Shown here piece by piece: positions 1 to 7,713 of a DNA stretch of 20,942 nucleotides. Source of the stretch: Eudoraea sp. (GTDB lineage: Bacteria; Bacteroidota; Bacteroidia; Flavobacteriales; Flavobacteriaceae); NCBI GenBank assembly GCA_013041785.1, contig JABDRK010000214.1, positions 1 to 20,942 of the forward strand, in the 5' to 3' direction. The position numbers and the translations under genes were made by a program. Position 1 is the stretch's first letter. Each line of letters begins with the position of its first letter. The notes under the pieces were generated by a model. It searched no databases. It saw nothing but the letters and a program-made list of their open reading frames with translations, and had not been told where the DNA came from.

Positions 1-361
1 GTAGTATAAAAGCCGGGTCGGAAAAAGACGCATAGGCTTCTTCGAGCATATTTTTGGCGGATTCTTCCAAAGAATTCCCGCCGATTTCCCGGATGAGGAT
101 GCGATAGTTCGCTTTGTCTAAATCGAGCAGCATGCCTACAATGCCCCCGGAACTTTGATGGCCATCGATGAATTCCCCTGAGGAAGTAGCCCCTATTAGG
201 TCGATGCCCTCTTTTTTGAAGATTTCACATAGGGCCTTCCTGTCTTGCTTTACCGAGACAAAAACAATGGCCAGGGTTGGGGCAAATCCATCAGACATAG
301 CCTTTTGTAAGGCTACTTTGAATTCCCCCGTAGAACCTGCTTTAATTGATTTTGACTTCAT
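1..361 (-). CDS. FIST-domain sensory protein, N-terminal part (cut by window edge)
   Basis: The minus strand reads open from an ATG at 361 to the window edge, giving the first 120 residues. The start is fixed by an in-frame TAA five codons upstream. The protein begins MKSKSIKAGSTGEFKVALQK and continues with 'GFAPTLAIVFVSVKQDRK' and 'GIDLIGATSSGEF'. This is the pattern of the FIST N-terminal domain, in which a predicted strand is followed by a glycine-rich GATSSGEF-like turn. FIST domains are predicted small-ligand sensors, often of amino acids, and are commonly found beside or fused to histidine kinases or diguanylate enzymes. No signal peptide or membrane segment is visible, so it is probably cytosolic. 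The neighbouring gene to the right is a divergent GAF histidine kinase. The C-terminal FIST_C part should lie outside the window. The ligand is unknown. Confidence 0.85.
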   Translation of the reverse strand, partial: MKSKSIKAGSTGEFKVALQKAMSDGFAPTLAIVFVSVKQDRKALCEIFKKEGIDLIGATSSGEFIDGHQSSGGIVGMLLDLDKANYRILIREIGGNSLEESAKNMLEEAYASFSDPAFIL

Positions 362-756
362 GCGTTCAGCTACTTACATTTTTATTAAACACCTACAGCA
401 GACCTGGGAAATTAGAGCAAATGTTTAGCAATTCTGTCCCCTTTTACATTACACAACAAAATGGTTTTGATGGTATTTCGGCTGTCATTTTTTAAATATC
501 GCATTACAACCCTAATATTACAAATAATTGCTTGGATATACATCTGTTTCTCATTAGAAGAAAGTGCGGTTTAACCTAAACGAGAATCCGTTTCCTGAGA
601 CAGATGCAATCGTGAATAGATCAATTTTCGATTAACCTTTTTAATTATTCTTTAAACATAATTTGTCAGCTATTTGTCTATACAATTTTTGATATTAAAA
701 AACGTTTTTTAAGTGGTCTTGAGTTAGCTCCGGATCAATTAGAAACCTCACCTTAC
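362..756. other. Divergent intergenic region without a gene
   Basis: This AT-rich 395-bp stretch separates the divergent FIST and GAF-kinase genes. I see no coding frame with family resemblance, no tRNA and no strong hairpin. An AATTTTTG at 684-691 is one base off the Bacteroidota -7 consensus TAnnTTTG and could serve the kinase, but it is weak. The TGA-N6-TCA box found later in the window is absent here. Confidence 0.5.
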
Positions 757-1989
757 ATGATTACACCTAAAACCCACGTTCGGGAACGAGATAGATTGGC
801 AGTGCTGGGATCCTACAATATTATGGATTCCCTTCCTGAAGAAGATTACGACAACCTTACTGCCATCGCTGCTGAAATATGTGGTACACCCATTTCCCTG
901 ATCAGTCTTGTAGATCAGGACCGACAATGGTTTAAATCAAATCACGGTTTGGAAGCAAAGGAAACACCTAAGGAATATGCCTTTTGTGCACACGCTATCA
1001 ATAATCAGGACGAAATGTTGATTGTTGAGGATTCCAGAGAAGACGTTCGGTTTAATGACAACCCTCTGGTGACCGGCGAACCCGGGGTGATTTTCTATGC
1101 AGGTGTCCCTCTGGTGGGCGCGGATGGTTTACCGCTTGGAACCCTTTGTGTTATCGACAAAAAACCTAAGGAGCTAAGTCCCGGGCAAATTAACACACTG
1201 AATAACCTCTCCAAACAGGTTATGAATCTGTTAGAATTGAGACGTACAAAAGCGCTTTTGGAACGAACCGTGATATCGCTGAGGGAAAAGAATGACGACC
1301 TGGAGCAATTTGCCTATAAAGCAGCGCATGATCTTAAGTCTCCGCTTAACAACATATCAAGTACTGCAGAATTATTTACTGACTGCTATAAACATGCTTT
1401 GGATGAAGAAGGTACCACCATGCTTTCCTTTATTCAGAACGCTTCCAAAAAACTCAAAAGCCTTATTGAAGGATTGCTGGAATACAGCAAAAGTGATGCC
1501 GTTTTGCGGGAGATAAAAGAAGACGTTGATCTGCAGGAATTGAACAATGAAATATGCGGTTTATTCTCAGCAGATGCCGATGTCTCCATGACTTTGCTTT
1601 CCGATCTGAAAAACATCAATATTAACAAAGCAGCCATCTACCGCATCCTCATTAACCTGGTGGGTAATGCCGTTAAATACAATGACAAGGATAAGGTGGA
1701 GCTCCAACTGGCGGTTACTGAGGGTGAAAATATGTATGAATTCCATATAACTGATAATGGGCCCGGGATCGAAAAGAAACATCAGGACTATATCTTCCAA
1801 ATATTCCAAACCCTGGGAACCACCGATCGCTTCGGGGATACAGGAAATGGAATAGGCCTGGCAACGGTTAAAAAACTTATCGAAAAAATGGGGGGATCCA
1901 TATGGCTGTTTTCTAATCCTCCGAATGGTTGTACGTTTTCATTCCAACTGGAAAAGGAACGGCAAGCCTATATGGAAATTGAAAAATAA
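757..1989 (+). CDS. GAF-domain sensor histidine kinase
   Basis: A soluble 410-residue histidine kinase. Residues about 20-165 form a GAF domain of the type common at the N terminus of free-standing sensor kinases, with motifs 'ISLVDQDRQWFKS', 'FCAHAI' and 'FYAGVPL'. A HisKA dimerisation domain follows, with H-box FAYKAAHDLKSPL and phosphoacceptor His191. The HATPase domain has N box NLVGNAVKYND (Asn300, Asn304), G1 box DNGPGI (333-338), an F-like box around 347-352 and G2 box GNGIGL (363-368). All catalytic motifs are intact. There is no transmembrane helix or receiver domain, so the signal is probably an intracellular small molecule or redox cue. No response regulator adjoins it, making it an orphan within this window. 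The start ATG lies close to the conserved RLAVLGSYNIMDSLPE opening of this GAF family. Confidence 0.93.
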   Translation: MITPKTHVRERDRLAVLGSYNIMDSLPEEDYDNLTAIAAEICGTPISLISLVDQDRQWFKSNHGLEAKETPKEYAFCAHAINNQDEMLIVEDSREDVRFNDNPLVTGEPGVIFYAGVPLVGADGLPLGTLCVIDKKPKELSPGQINTLNNLSKQVMNLLELRRTKALLERTVISLREKNDDLEQFAYKAAHDLKSPLNNISSTAELFTDCYKHALDEEGTTMLSFIQNASKKLKSLIEGLLEYSKSDAVLREIKEDVDLQELNNEICGLFSADADVSMTLLSDLKNININKAAIYRILINLVGNAVKYNDKDKVELQLAVTEGENMYEFHITDNGPGIEKKHQDYIFQIFQTLGTTDRFGDTGNGIGLATVKKLIEKMGGSIWLFSNPPNGCTFSFQLEKERQAYMEIEK

Positions 1990-2182
1990 ACACTCCTGAA
2001 AAATTGGAAATACACAACAAAAGGAAAAAATTCACTATTACATCTTATTTACCTCTAGGGAACCCGTCTTTTCGGTTAACTCCTGCATAGTGTATCCGTA
2101 TTGTGCATAACGCAACTTTCATTATCTTATGGTTTGTATAAGCCGGGGTAAATTTTCCCACGGCATACCTATCCTTTAGATC

Positions 2183-3616
2183 ATGAAAAGTCTTCTTTTA
2201 TTTATCCTGCTCGCTATATTCAGTCTAAATATTTATGCACAACAACAGGACCTTAGGGCGGAAGGCATGGATTGGCTACCCATTAGACCTGATGTCAAGG
2301 CGGGAAGTTTATGGGTTCCGGAAAACCACGATAATCCCGGAGGAAAAAAAATAGAGATCGCCTACATAATCTTAAAAGCAAGAGATACAACGGTTCAACA
2401 CTTTCCCCTGATCTTTTTTTCAGGAGGGCCAGGAGGTAATACCCTGGTTCCCGGATTAGTAAATTTTATCCTGGAGCAGCCCATGCGGCAGGAGCGGGAT
2501 ATTATCCTGTTCGACCAAAGGGGCATTGGGTACTCCTCCGCCTTACCCGACATGTCTTTTGACTCTTTTCACATCATGGCCAAAAATGTTAATGAAGCTG
2601 AAGAACTTATTCTTAACCGGCAAATGATCAGAGAATTTCAGGAACGCTGCAAAGCCGAAAATATCAATCCTGCGTATTACAACACCCATCAAAGTGCTCA
2701 AGATGTTGGGCTGTTATTTGCGCATTTGGGGTATGGAAAATATAACCTCCTTGGCGGTTCATACGGTACGCGTCTTGCTCGGGTGGTGCAGGACTTTTTT
2801 CCGGAATATATCCATAGCTCAGTGTTAGACTCTCCGGCTCCGATGAGCGGGGATTTCCTGCTCAACCGACTAGATAGTTTTTCCCTTGCTTTGGGTCGGA
2901 TCTTTGACTATTGTAAGGGAAACGAGAACTGCAATACCCAGTACCCAAACCTCATAAAAGACTATTTCGAGGCAATCAACAAACTCAAGACAACCCCCCT
3001 TACCACCAAAATGGGGGACACGCTTGAAGTGACCATCAATGCCCAGGATGGAATCTATCTATTGAGAAGATTACTTTACCAGAATAACTCCAGGGAAAAA
3101 GCTCCGGAACTCATTCATGCCTACCTCAAAGGAGAAGGAGAAGTGATTCAGGAAGTACTACAGGCAGAATATTTCCTGACAGGTGGCCTTAACCTGAGTA
3201 TGCTGCTCTCCGTTGAGAAGTATGAAAATTTTAACCGGGCCAATACTGCAGAGGTTATAGAAGATCACTATAAAAAGTACCCCTATCTTCCCGTTAAACT
3301 GGGATTTTTAGATGCCTTTTATCAAGCCGGAATGGAATGGCATGAGGCGAACCTTCCTATAGAGGAAAGGCAATTCAAAATTTCGCATATCCCAACTCTT
3401 ATACTGGTGAACCAGTTTGATCCGGTAACTCCACCGAAAAATGGCTACCTCTTTAAAGAAAAACTGCCCCGCGGACAATTACTGGTACTGGATGAAGGTG
3501 GACATGGAGGCGGCAACCAGGAATGCAAAAACCGGGTCATCCAAAATTTTATGAGCCATCCGGAAGCCGAGCTGGATATCAGCTGTATGCATATATACGA
3601 TAGTAAAAAGAAATGA
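2183..3616 (+). CDS. Secreted alpha/beta hydrolase, prolyl/tripeptidyl aminopeptidase-like (S33)
   Basis: A 477-residue serine hydrolase. Residues 1-20 are a signal peptide (a Lys, a hydrophobic core of Leu, Ile and Phe, then IYAQ), so it is exported, probably to the periplasm. The alpha/beta-hydrolase fold shows an oxyanion segment 'FFSGGPGGN' (78-86), 'DQRGIGYS' (111-118), nucleophile elbow GGSYG with Ser193, acid Asp413 in 'NQFDPVTPP', and His441 in 'EGGHGGG'. The 'GGPGG...DQRG.G.S...GGSYG' order is typical of S33 prolyl aminopeptidases and tripeptidyl aminopeptidases with a TAP-like C terminus. It likely trims short peptides from their N terminus, but an esterase role cannot be excluded. 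The gene stands alone, with only 18 bp to the convergent gene on its right and 193 bp upstream. Confidence 0.88.
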   Translation: MKSLLLFILLAIFSLNIYAQQQDLRAEGMDWLPIRPDVKAGSLWVPENHDNPGGKKIEIAYIILKARDTTVQHFPLIFFSGGPGGNTLVPGLVNFILEQPMRQERDIILFDQRGIGYSSALPDMSFDSFHIMAKNVNEAEELILNRQMIREFQERCKAENINPAYYNTHQSAQDVGLLFAHLGYGKYNLLGGSYGTRLARVVQDFFPEYIHSSVLDSPAPMSGDFLLNRLDSFSLALGRIFDYCKGNENCNTQYPNLIKDYFEAINKLKTTPLTTKMGDTLEVTINAQDGIYLLRRLLYQNNSREKAPELIHAYLKGEGEVIQEVLQAEYFLTGGLNLSMLLSVEKYENFNRANTAEVIEDHYKKYPYLPVKLGFLDAFYQAGMEWHEANLPIEERQFKISHIPTLILVNQFDPVTPPKNGYLFKEKLPRGQLLVLDEGGHGGGNQECKNRVIQNFMSHPEAELDISCMHIYDSKKK

Positions 3617-3634
3617 AGTGTTGGCACAATCGCA

Positions 3635-4531
3635 CTAGGCATTGCTTCCCTCAGCCTCCTTGTCATAATTGTTATGCAGCGCCAGGATTAGCACCCCAAA
3701 GCTCACGGCCGATATGATCAGAATATTGTTGGTGATACCCTCCACACTAAAAGACAAGCGGATAAGAATGGTGGAAATGATAAAGCCCGAGTTACGGATT
3801 ACCGTATTGAACTTGTCTGTGTGAAATAGGGAAAAGAGCAGCAAGAGTACATCGGCCAGGATAAGCACTGTAAAGAACTCGTTGAAGAAAATATCATTGA
3901 TATCCCCGAATCGATCTGCCTTTTCAGCATGTAAGATCAAGGCGCTGTACACCCACCTTCCAAAACTGTAAAAGGCGAGGGTCAGAAAGATCGGCACCAG
4001 GAGCACTGCCAGTGACTTTTTCCTGAAAATAAAATTTTTAAGCGTAGCGCTCACCCCTTCTTTTTCTTCCTCCCCCTTTACCTCTCTTTTATTGAGCCTG
4101 CCAAACAAAAGGATTAAGCCAAACAGGACTACGGTGGTTATTATATCAAAAGTTAGTTGTAGGTCGTACGTATTCTCGAACCAGTCAGACACCAGGTTTA
4201 AATTGGCCAGGTCCTTAAAAATCCTGCGGATTACGACCAGGGTAATGATCTCATATTGTTTGCTGATATACTGGGAGATGGATTTGGGCAGATAATACAC
4301 CAACAGGTAGACTTCATAAATAAGTATAAATGAAAAGGGCGTATAGATGGCGGCTATAGGGCTTTTGAGCAAATCGGAATCAGGCCAGATATTTAAGTTT
4401 CCTACTTCATTGATGCCGATCAGGCCTAGGTGCAGCAGAAAACTTATGATGGCTACCGTTATGATTACCCGCTCACTTTTCCTCTTGGTCTGCTCAGAGA
4501 GCATTTTTCTAAACAGGTAATTGATTAACAT
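3635..4531 (-). CDS. Conserved seven-helix integral membrane protein, function unknown
   Basis: A 298-residue protein with about seven predicted membrane helices: 21-41, 58-82, 125-146, 172-196, 215-237, 243-263 and 268-286. A charged loop with many Glu and Lys lies at 147-171. The segment YEVYLLVYYLPKSISQYISK, followed by 'YEIITLVVIRRIFKDL', is the most distinctive part and resembles a conserved hypothetical family I associate with marine Flavobacteria. It has no transporter or enzyme motif that I can name. It begins 20 bp after the stop of the DUF2237 gene, so the two are probably co-transcribed from the region near 5066. The first ATG was used. A start at Met10 would leave all helices intact. 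Confidence 0.75.
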   Translation of the reverse strand: MLINYLFRKMLSEQTKRKSERVIITVAIISFLLHLGLIGINEVGNLNIWPDSDLLKSPIAAIYTPFSFILIYEVYLLVYYLPKSISQYISKQYEIITLVVIRRIFKDLANLNLVSDWFENTYDLQLTFDIITTVVLFGLILLFGRLNKREVKGEEEKEGVSATLKNFIFRKKSLAVLLVPIFLTLAFYSFGRWVYSALILHAEKADRFGDINDIFFNEFFTVLILADVLLLLFSLFHTDKFNTVIRNSGFIISTILIRLSFSVEGITNNILIISAVSFGVLILALHNNYDKEAEGSNA

Positions 4532-4551
4532 TTCGAGTCCTTTTGGGTTAT

Positions 4552-4929
4552 TTAAGCGCCGTTTAGATTGTTAAGATACTCGTATTTTCTGAGTAGTTCA
4601 ATTGAGGTAAACTCAAGCGCTTTACTATTTGTGGCTTCCAGGACCACTGCGGGGGCCACTCCTGCCCGTTCAGCTTCCAGCCAACGACTGATGCAGAGGC
4701 ACCATCTGTCTCCCGGCTTCAATCCCGGAAACTGCCATTGGGGAATGGGGGTTATCAGATCATTACCCTTCTGTCTGCTAAATTGTAAGAATTCTTCTGT
4801 GACCACAGCACAAACCACATGGGTACCCGTATCCATGGCCATAGTTCTGCAATATCCGTCACGGAAATATCCGGTTAGGGGATCCAGGCAACAGGGTTGA
4901 AGTTTATTTCCCAGGACGTTTCTGTTCAT
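4552..4929 (-). CDS. DUF2237 family protein
   Basis: A 125-residue protein matching the small DUF2237 family along its length: 'NVLGNKLQPCCLDPLTGYFR', 'DGYCRT', 'HVVCAVVTEEFLQFSRQKGN', 'FPGLKPGDRWCLCISRW', then 'GVAPAVVLEATN'. Conserved cysteines (the CC pair, the C of DGYC, the VCAV Cys and the CLC pair) suggest metal or redox chemistry, but the biochemical role of the family is not established. A longer frame opens at a TTG at 4962. I prefer the ATG at 4929 because family members begin just before NVLG. It lies upstream of the membrane protein gene (20-bp gap) and diverges from folE. Confidence 0.88.
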   Translation of the reverse strand: MNRNVLGNKLQPCCLDPLTGYFRDGYCRTMAMDTGTHVVCAVVTEEFLQFSRQKGNDLITPIPQWQFPGLKPGDRWCLCISRWLEAERAGVAPAVVLEATNSKALEFTSIELLRKYEYLNNLNGA

Positions 4930-5065
4930 CGGTTTGGAATAAAAGGAAATGCCGCCACCCAAGAAAAGTCAATACTAAACAACCTAACCACTAAATCTAA
5001 GTCTGACTTCTGCTTCATAGCAATTTCTTCCCCGAAAAGAGGTCGGATGGCGTCATTAACCACAA

Positions 5066-5073
5066 CAAATATA
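5066..5073 (-). promoter_or_regulatory. Possible -7 element for the DUF2237/membrane-protein pair
   Basis: The minus strand reads TATATTTG here, an exact match to the Bacteroidota -7 consensus TAnnTTTG. A TTA triplet 18 bases upstream could stand in for the -33 TTG. It would give a leader of roughly 130 nt before the ATG at 4929. The assignment rests on consensus matching alone. Confidence 0.35.
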
Positions 5074-5183
5074 CAAGTTTTGTTTAAACTTTAACATTTA
5101 TTATTAAACATAATATTTACTTTTAACCTTATATAAGATTAAAAAACCGATCTCACATACTTAATCAGGTAAATACAATAAAA

Positions 5184-5891
5184 ATGAAAGAAGATAACGC
5201 CCTCTGGGATACTATAATTGATTCAAAAACCATATTGAACGGTCATGCTCATGAAGAGCTCGGGGACGACCACTTTTTTACAGGTGGCCTGGAAACCCCA
5301 ATGAAACCAGATGCGTTCGAAAAGAACGACGAAGAAAAAAAAGAGACTATTGCACACCTTTTCGCCCAGATTATGGATACCCTGGGACTCGATTTAAACG
5401 ATGACTCACTGAGGGGAACACCGAAACGGGTGGCTAAAATGTACATCGAGGAAATCTTCTCCGGACTGGACCCGAAAAACAAACCCAAAGTAGCGCTGTT
5501 TGACAACAAATACCAGTATAACCAAATGCTGGTAGAGAAAGATATCACCTTCTACTCCAACTGCGAGCACCATTTTGTTCCCATCATAGGAAAAGCCCAT
5601 GTTGCTTACATTTCTTCAGGGAAAGTTATTGGATTGTCCAAGCTTAACCGTATGGTACAATACTACGCAAAACGCCCTCAGGTACAGGAACGTCTAACCA
5701 ATCAAATCGGGGTGGAACTTCAGCAATTGCTAGATACGGAGGATGTTGCAGTTATCATTGATGCCAAGCACCTGTGTGTTTCTTCAAGAGGGGTACAGGA
5801 TGATACCTCAGCTACCGTGACCTGCTTTTACGGTGGAAAATTCAACAGCCCCCAAAAGATTGCAGAATTGCAGCATTACCTAAAAAGTTAA
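5184..5891 (+). CDS. folE: GTP cyclohydrolase I (FolE, zinc type)
   Basis: This enzyme converts GTP to 7,8-dihydroneopterin triphosphate, the entry step to tetrahydrofolate and other pterins, in the cytosol. The 235 residues cover the whole family. The catalytic region shows 'FYSNCEHHFVPIIGKAHV' with Cys127 and His130. A second cysteine, Cys198, lies in 'KHLCVSSRGVQD'. Together they form the expected zinc site, so this is the zinc-dependent FolE and not the FolE2 type. 'IGLSKLNRMVQYYAKRPQVQ' and 'RGTPKRVAKMY' are further family signatures. The first about 50 residues are an acidic, less conserved extension. The start ATG follows an A-rich leader typical of the phylum. The gene is monocistronic, divergent from the DUF2237 gene, and followed by a large hairpin at 5916-5981. 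A TACTTTTA at 5118-5125 may be its -7 element. Confidence 0.96.
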   Translation: MKEDNALWDTIIDSKTILNGHAHEELGDDHFFTGGLETPMKPDAFEKNDEEKKETIAHLFAQIMDTLGLDLNDDSLRGTPKRVAKMYIEEIFSGLDPKNKPKVALFDNKYQYNQMLVEKDITFYSNCEHHFVPIIGKAHVAYISSGKVIGLSKLNRMVQYYAKRPQVQERLTNQIGVELQQLLDTEDVAVIIDAKHLCVSSRGVQDDTSATVTCFYGGKFNSPQKIAELQHYLKS

Positions 5892-5915
5892 CATAACACA
5901 CCTGCTATCATGCTA

Positions 5916-5981
5916 ATACTCCTTATTTGTTACCTGTTCAAACGCATCCTTTGGAAGGTTCCGGTAATAAATAAGGAGTAT
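5916..5981. repeat. Long inverted repeat between convergent genes
   Basis: The arms ATACTCCTTATTTGTTACC (5916-5934) and GGTAATAAATAAGGAGTAT (5963-5981) are complementary over 19 positions, with one G-T wobble. The 28-base loop holds a smaller CCTT-TGG-AAGG hairpin. It lies between the stop of folE (5891) and the stop of the minus-strand lipoprotein gene (6003). It would fold in RNA from either strand, so it probably ends or protects both transcripts. It has no T-run after either arm, so it is not a canonical intrinsic terminator. A relic of a small mobile palindrome is an alternative. Confidence 0.75.
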
Positions 5982-6002
5982 CGCTAATGGCCAATTACCT
6001 GC

Positions 6003-6659
6003 TTATCTGCTGATGATTTCCTCTTCATCAGCCTCGTGGAAGATAACGTCTTCCTCTGTCATGGCAACTACCAGTAGCCTGATATAATCATCAACCGCTT
6101 TCCTGATATTAATAGGGTCTGTAATGTCTATAGACCCCCTCCAGATCAACCTGCGTTCTTTCCCAATGCAAATGCAATAGAGGGAAGTTTCGGCGTGGTA
6201 TACCGTAAACTCTTCGTAGTAATTATCATCAAAATAAATATTCTGATGGGTCAGGTAATCTTCCTGGAACTCATACTCATAACCTTCAATATCGGCTATG
6301 CGTTTGGCAAACGACTGCCGGTTCTCTGATCCCAATACCTTGGTAAACAAAATGGCATCAAAATCTTTCTCCAGGAGTTGTTGTTCTACAGCATTCAGTT
6401 CCTCCTCAGTACGGGGCGAATTGGTAAATTCAACATCAAAGAGGTCAATACTACGCATGGCCTCCACCCCGCTTTGAGTTAACTCCCGTTTCATTTTGGT
6501 TTCGAAAAGTTCCCGTCCTTCCTCATTGGGGGTCATCCCCACAACGAGTACTTTATAGGCGTCGAAAACAACCACTTCCGGGTTTTTCCAGGTATTGATA
6601 AGCTCAGCTGTTGAGCATCCCAGTAAGCAACATACGATGAATACAATTCCTTTTTTCAT
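6003..6659 (-). CDS. Putative lipoprotein, function unknown
   Basis: A 218-residue protein with a lipoprotein signal peptide: MKKGIVFIVCCLLGC, with lipobox LLGC and lipidated Cys15. Serine at +2 is compatible with outer-membrane sorting. After the Cys comes 'ELINTWKNPEV', then 'KVLVVGMTPNEEGRELFE', a pattern I recall from small lipoproteins of Flavobacteria with no known function. The mature part is acidic, with an Asp/Glu-rich tail. It begins 6 bp after the stop of the upstream helical protein gene and is the last gene of the long minus-strand run. This suggests the envelope is one target of the stress response encoded there, but no catalytic motif is visible. Confidence 0.8.
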   Translation of the reverse strand: MKKGIVFIVCCLLGCSTAELINTWKNPEVVVFDAYKVLVVGMTPNEEGRELFETKMKRELTQSGVEAMRSIDLFDVEFTNSPRTEEELNAVEQQLLEKDFDAILFTKVLGSENRQSFAKRIADIEGYEYEFQEDYLTHQNIYFDDNYYEEFTVYHAETSLYCICIGKERRLIWRGSIDITDPINIRKAVDDYIRLLVVAMTEEDVIFHEADEEEIISR

Positions 6660-6665
6660 GACGAT

Positions 6666-7100
6666 CTAATTCAGTAAGCGTTTCTGCTTTTCTTGTTTAA
6701 TAACTCTAGTCAACAGGTTGAAAAGCTGTGTTTTCAAATCCCGATAGTCTTCCAGATAGCCTTGCATTAGCTGCAGTAATTCCAGATGGGTTTCCCGGTA
6801 GGCCTTTTCCATTTTGGGCTGGTCTACATCATCAATCATAATCTCTAACTGATTTTCATGAACCTGTACTTTCTTTAAAAGTCTGTCCAATTCATTTTCC
6901 GCATCGAGTATCTCTCCTACCAGTTGCTTGCTTTTATCATAAATTTTATGATTGATGAGTTGTTCAGTGTAGGATTTAACCAATCCGTTCAGAAACCGTT
7001 GTTCATCTTTTATAAACTTCAATTCAGATAACCAGGCTAGCGTGGCGCTGTGCATTTCTTCCGGACTGATCCATTCGATATAGCGAGGTTTTGTTCCCAT
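6666..7100 (-). CDS. Helical coiled-coil protein, paralogue of 7220-7645
   Basis: A 144-residue, charged, almost wholly helical protein with no signal peptide or membrane segment. It resembles its upstream neighbour along its length. 'MHSATLAWLSELKFIKDEQR' pairs with LHAATRSWISSMRFIEDELT. 'HENQL' at 81-85 pairs with HENSL. 'YRETHLELL' and 'LKTQLFNLL' pair with YRDRHRELH and LKTEIFNYA. The pattern suggests a helical bundle or coiled coil that may pair with the paralogue. I do not recognise a named family. It sits 6 bp before the lipoprotein gene and 119 bp after the paralogue. The start ATG gives an N terminus of the same length as the paralogue's. Confidence 0.78.
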   Translation of the reverse strand: MGTKPRYIEWISPEEMHSATLAWLSELKFIKDEQRFLNGLVKSYTEQLINHKIYDKSKQLVGEILDAENELDRLLKKVQVHENQLEIMIDDVDQPKMEKAYRETHLELLQLMQGYLEDYRDLKTQLFNLLTRVIKQEKQKRLLN

Positions 7101-7219
7101 GGTGTTCCGTTTTATATGTATCTATTAAGTTTTCTTTAAGCAAGCCGGTATTGGCCGGATTCCTCAAACATTCCCAAATCCAAATTACCCCGAATTTGCT
7201 TCAGATACCATGACCAAAA

Positions 7220-7645
7220 TCAGCTCGGAGGTTTGCGTTTCTTCAAAACCCCACCGGCATAGTTGAAGATCTCGGTTTTCAGTTTCTGATAATCGGTTTC
7301 AAACAACAGGTACTCAATATGGAGTTCCCGGTGCCTGTCTCTATAGCTTTTACCGCCGGGATGGTCCTTACATTCGAGTACCCCACTTAAACTGTTCTCG
7401 TGTTCCCGGAGCTGTTTGGTGATGTTCTTTTTTTGTTTGTTAATGGTTTGTAGCCGCTCCAGATAATCCTGCAGCCGCTCGAAGAGGTTGGGCGTATTTG
7501 GCTCAAAAACATAGGAGTGCAGCAAATTTTCAATAAACGTCAACTCATCTTCAATAAATCTCATTGAAGATATCCAGCTTCTGGTGGCCGCATGCAATTG
7601 CGAACAGCTCAGCTGTTCCGTACGGATCTGATTTTTTTCTTTCAT
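7220..7645 (-). CDS. Helical coiled-coil protein, paralogue of 6666-7100
   Basis: A 141-residue basic helical protein without export signals, related to the downstream neighbour as described in that entry. The open frame extends upstream to a TTG at 7693. I chose the ATG at 7645 because it places 16 residues before the conserved LHAAT motif, matching the 15 before MHSAT in the paralogue. Two Cys are present (in SCSQ and ECKD), while the paralogue has none. The tail ends KKRKPPS. The gene follows the beta-CASP RNase gene by 68 bp. A role as a helical partner of that RNase or of the ribosome would be a guess from position only. Confidence 0.75.
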   Translation of the reverse strand: MKEKNQIRTEQLSCSQLHAATRSWISSMRFIEDELTFIENLLHSYVFEPNTPNLFERLQDYLERLQTINKQKKNITKQLREHENSLSGVLECKDHPGGKSYRDRHRELHIEYLLFETDYQKLKTEIFNYAGGVLKKRKPPS

Positions 7646-7713
7646 GGCCTGGGGATTTGCGAATAAAATAATTTCCGGGAAGGAAGAATACAATGATATT
7701 GATCAGCAGCTAC

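Noticed and set aside
612..622. TGAATAGATCA ahead of the GAF kinase as a regulatory box
   Set aside because: The two half sites are 5 bases apart rather than 6, and no suitable -7 element lies 33 bp away.
4930..4962. TTG-initiated extension of the DUF2237 gene
   Set aside because: The extra residues (LGGGISFYSKP) are not part of the family pattern, and an ATG is available just before the conserved NVLG.
4897..5094. Short plus-strand open frame ahead of folE
   Set aside because: It overlaps the DUF2237 start region, has no family resemblance and lacks a convincing start signal.
5916..5981. Inverted repeat as a CRISPR unit or insertion-sequence ends
   Set aside because: There is a single pair of arms, with no repeat-spacer periodicity, no transposase and no target-site duplication that I can see.
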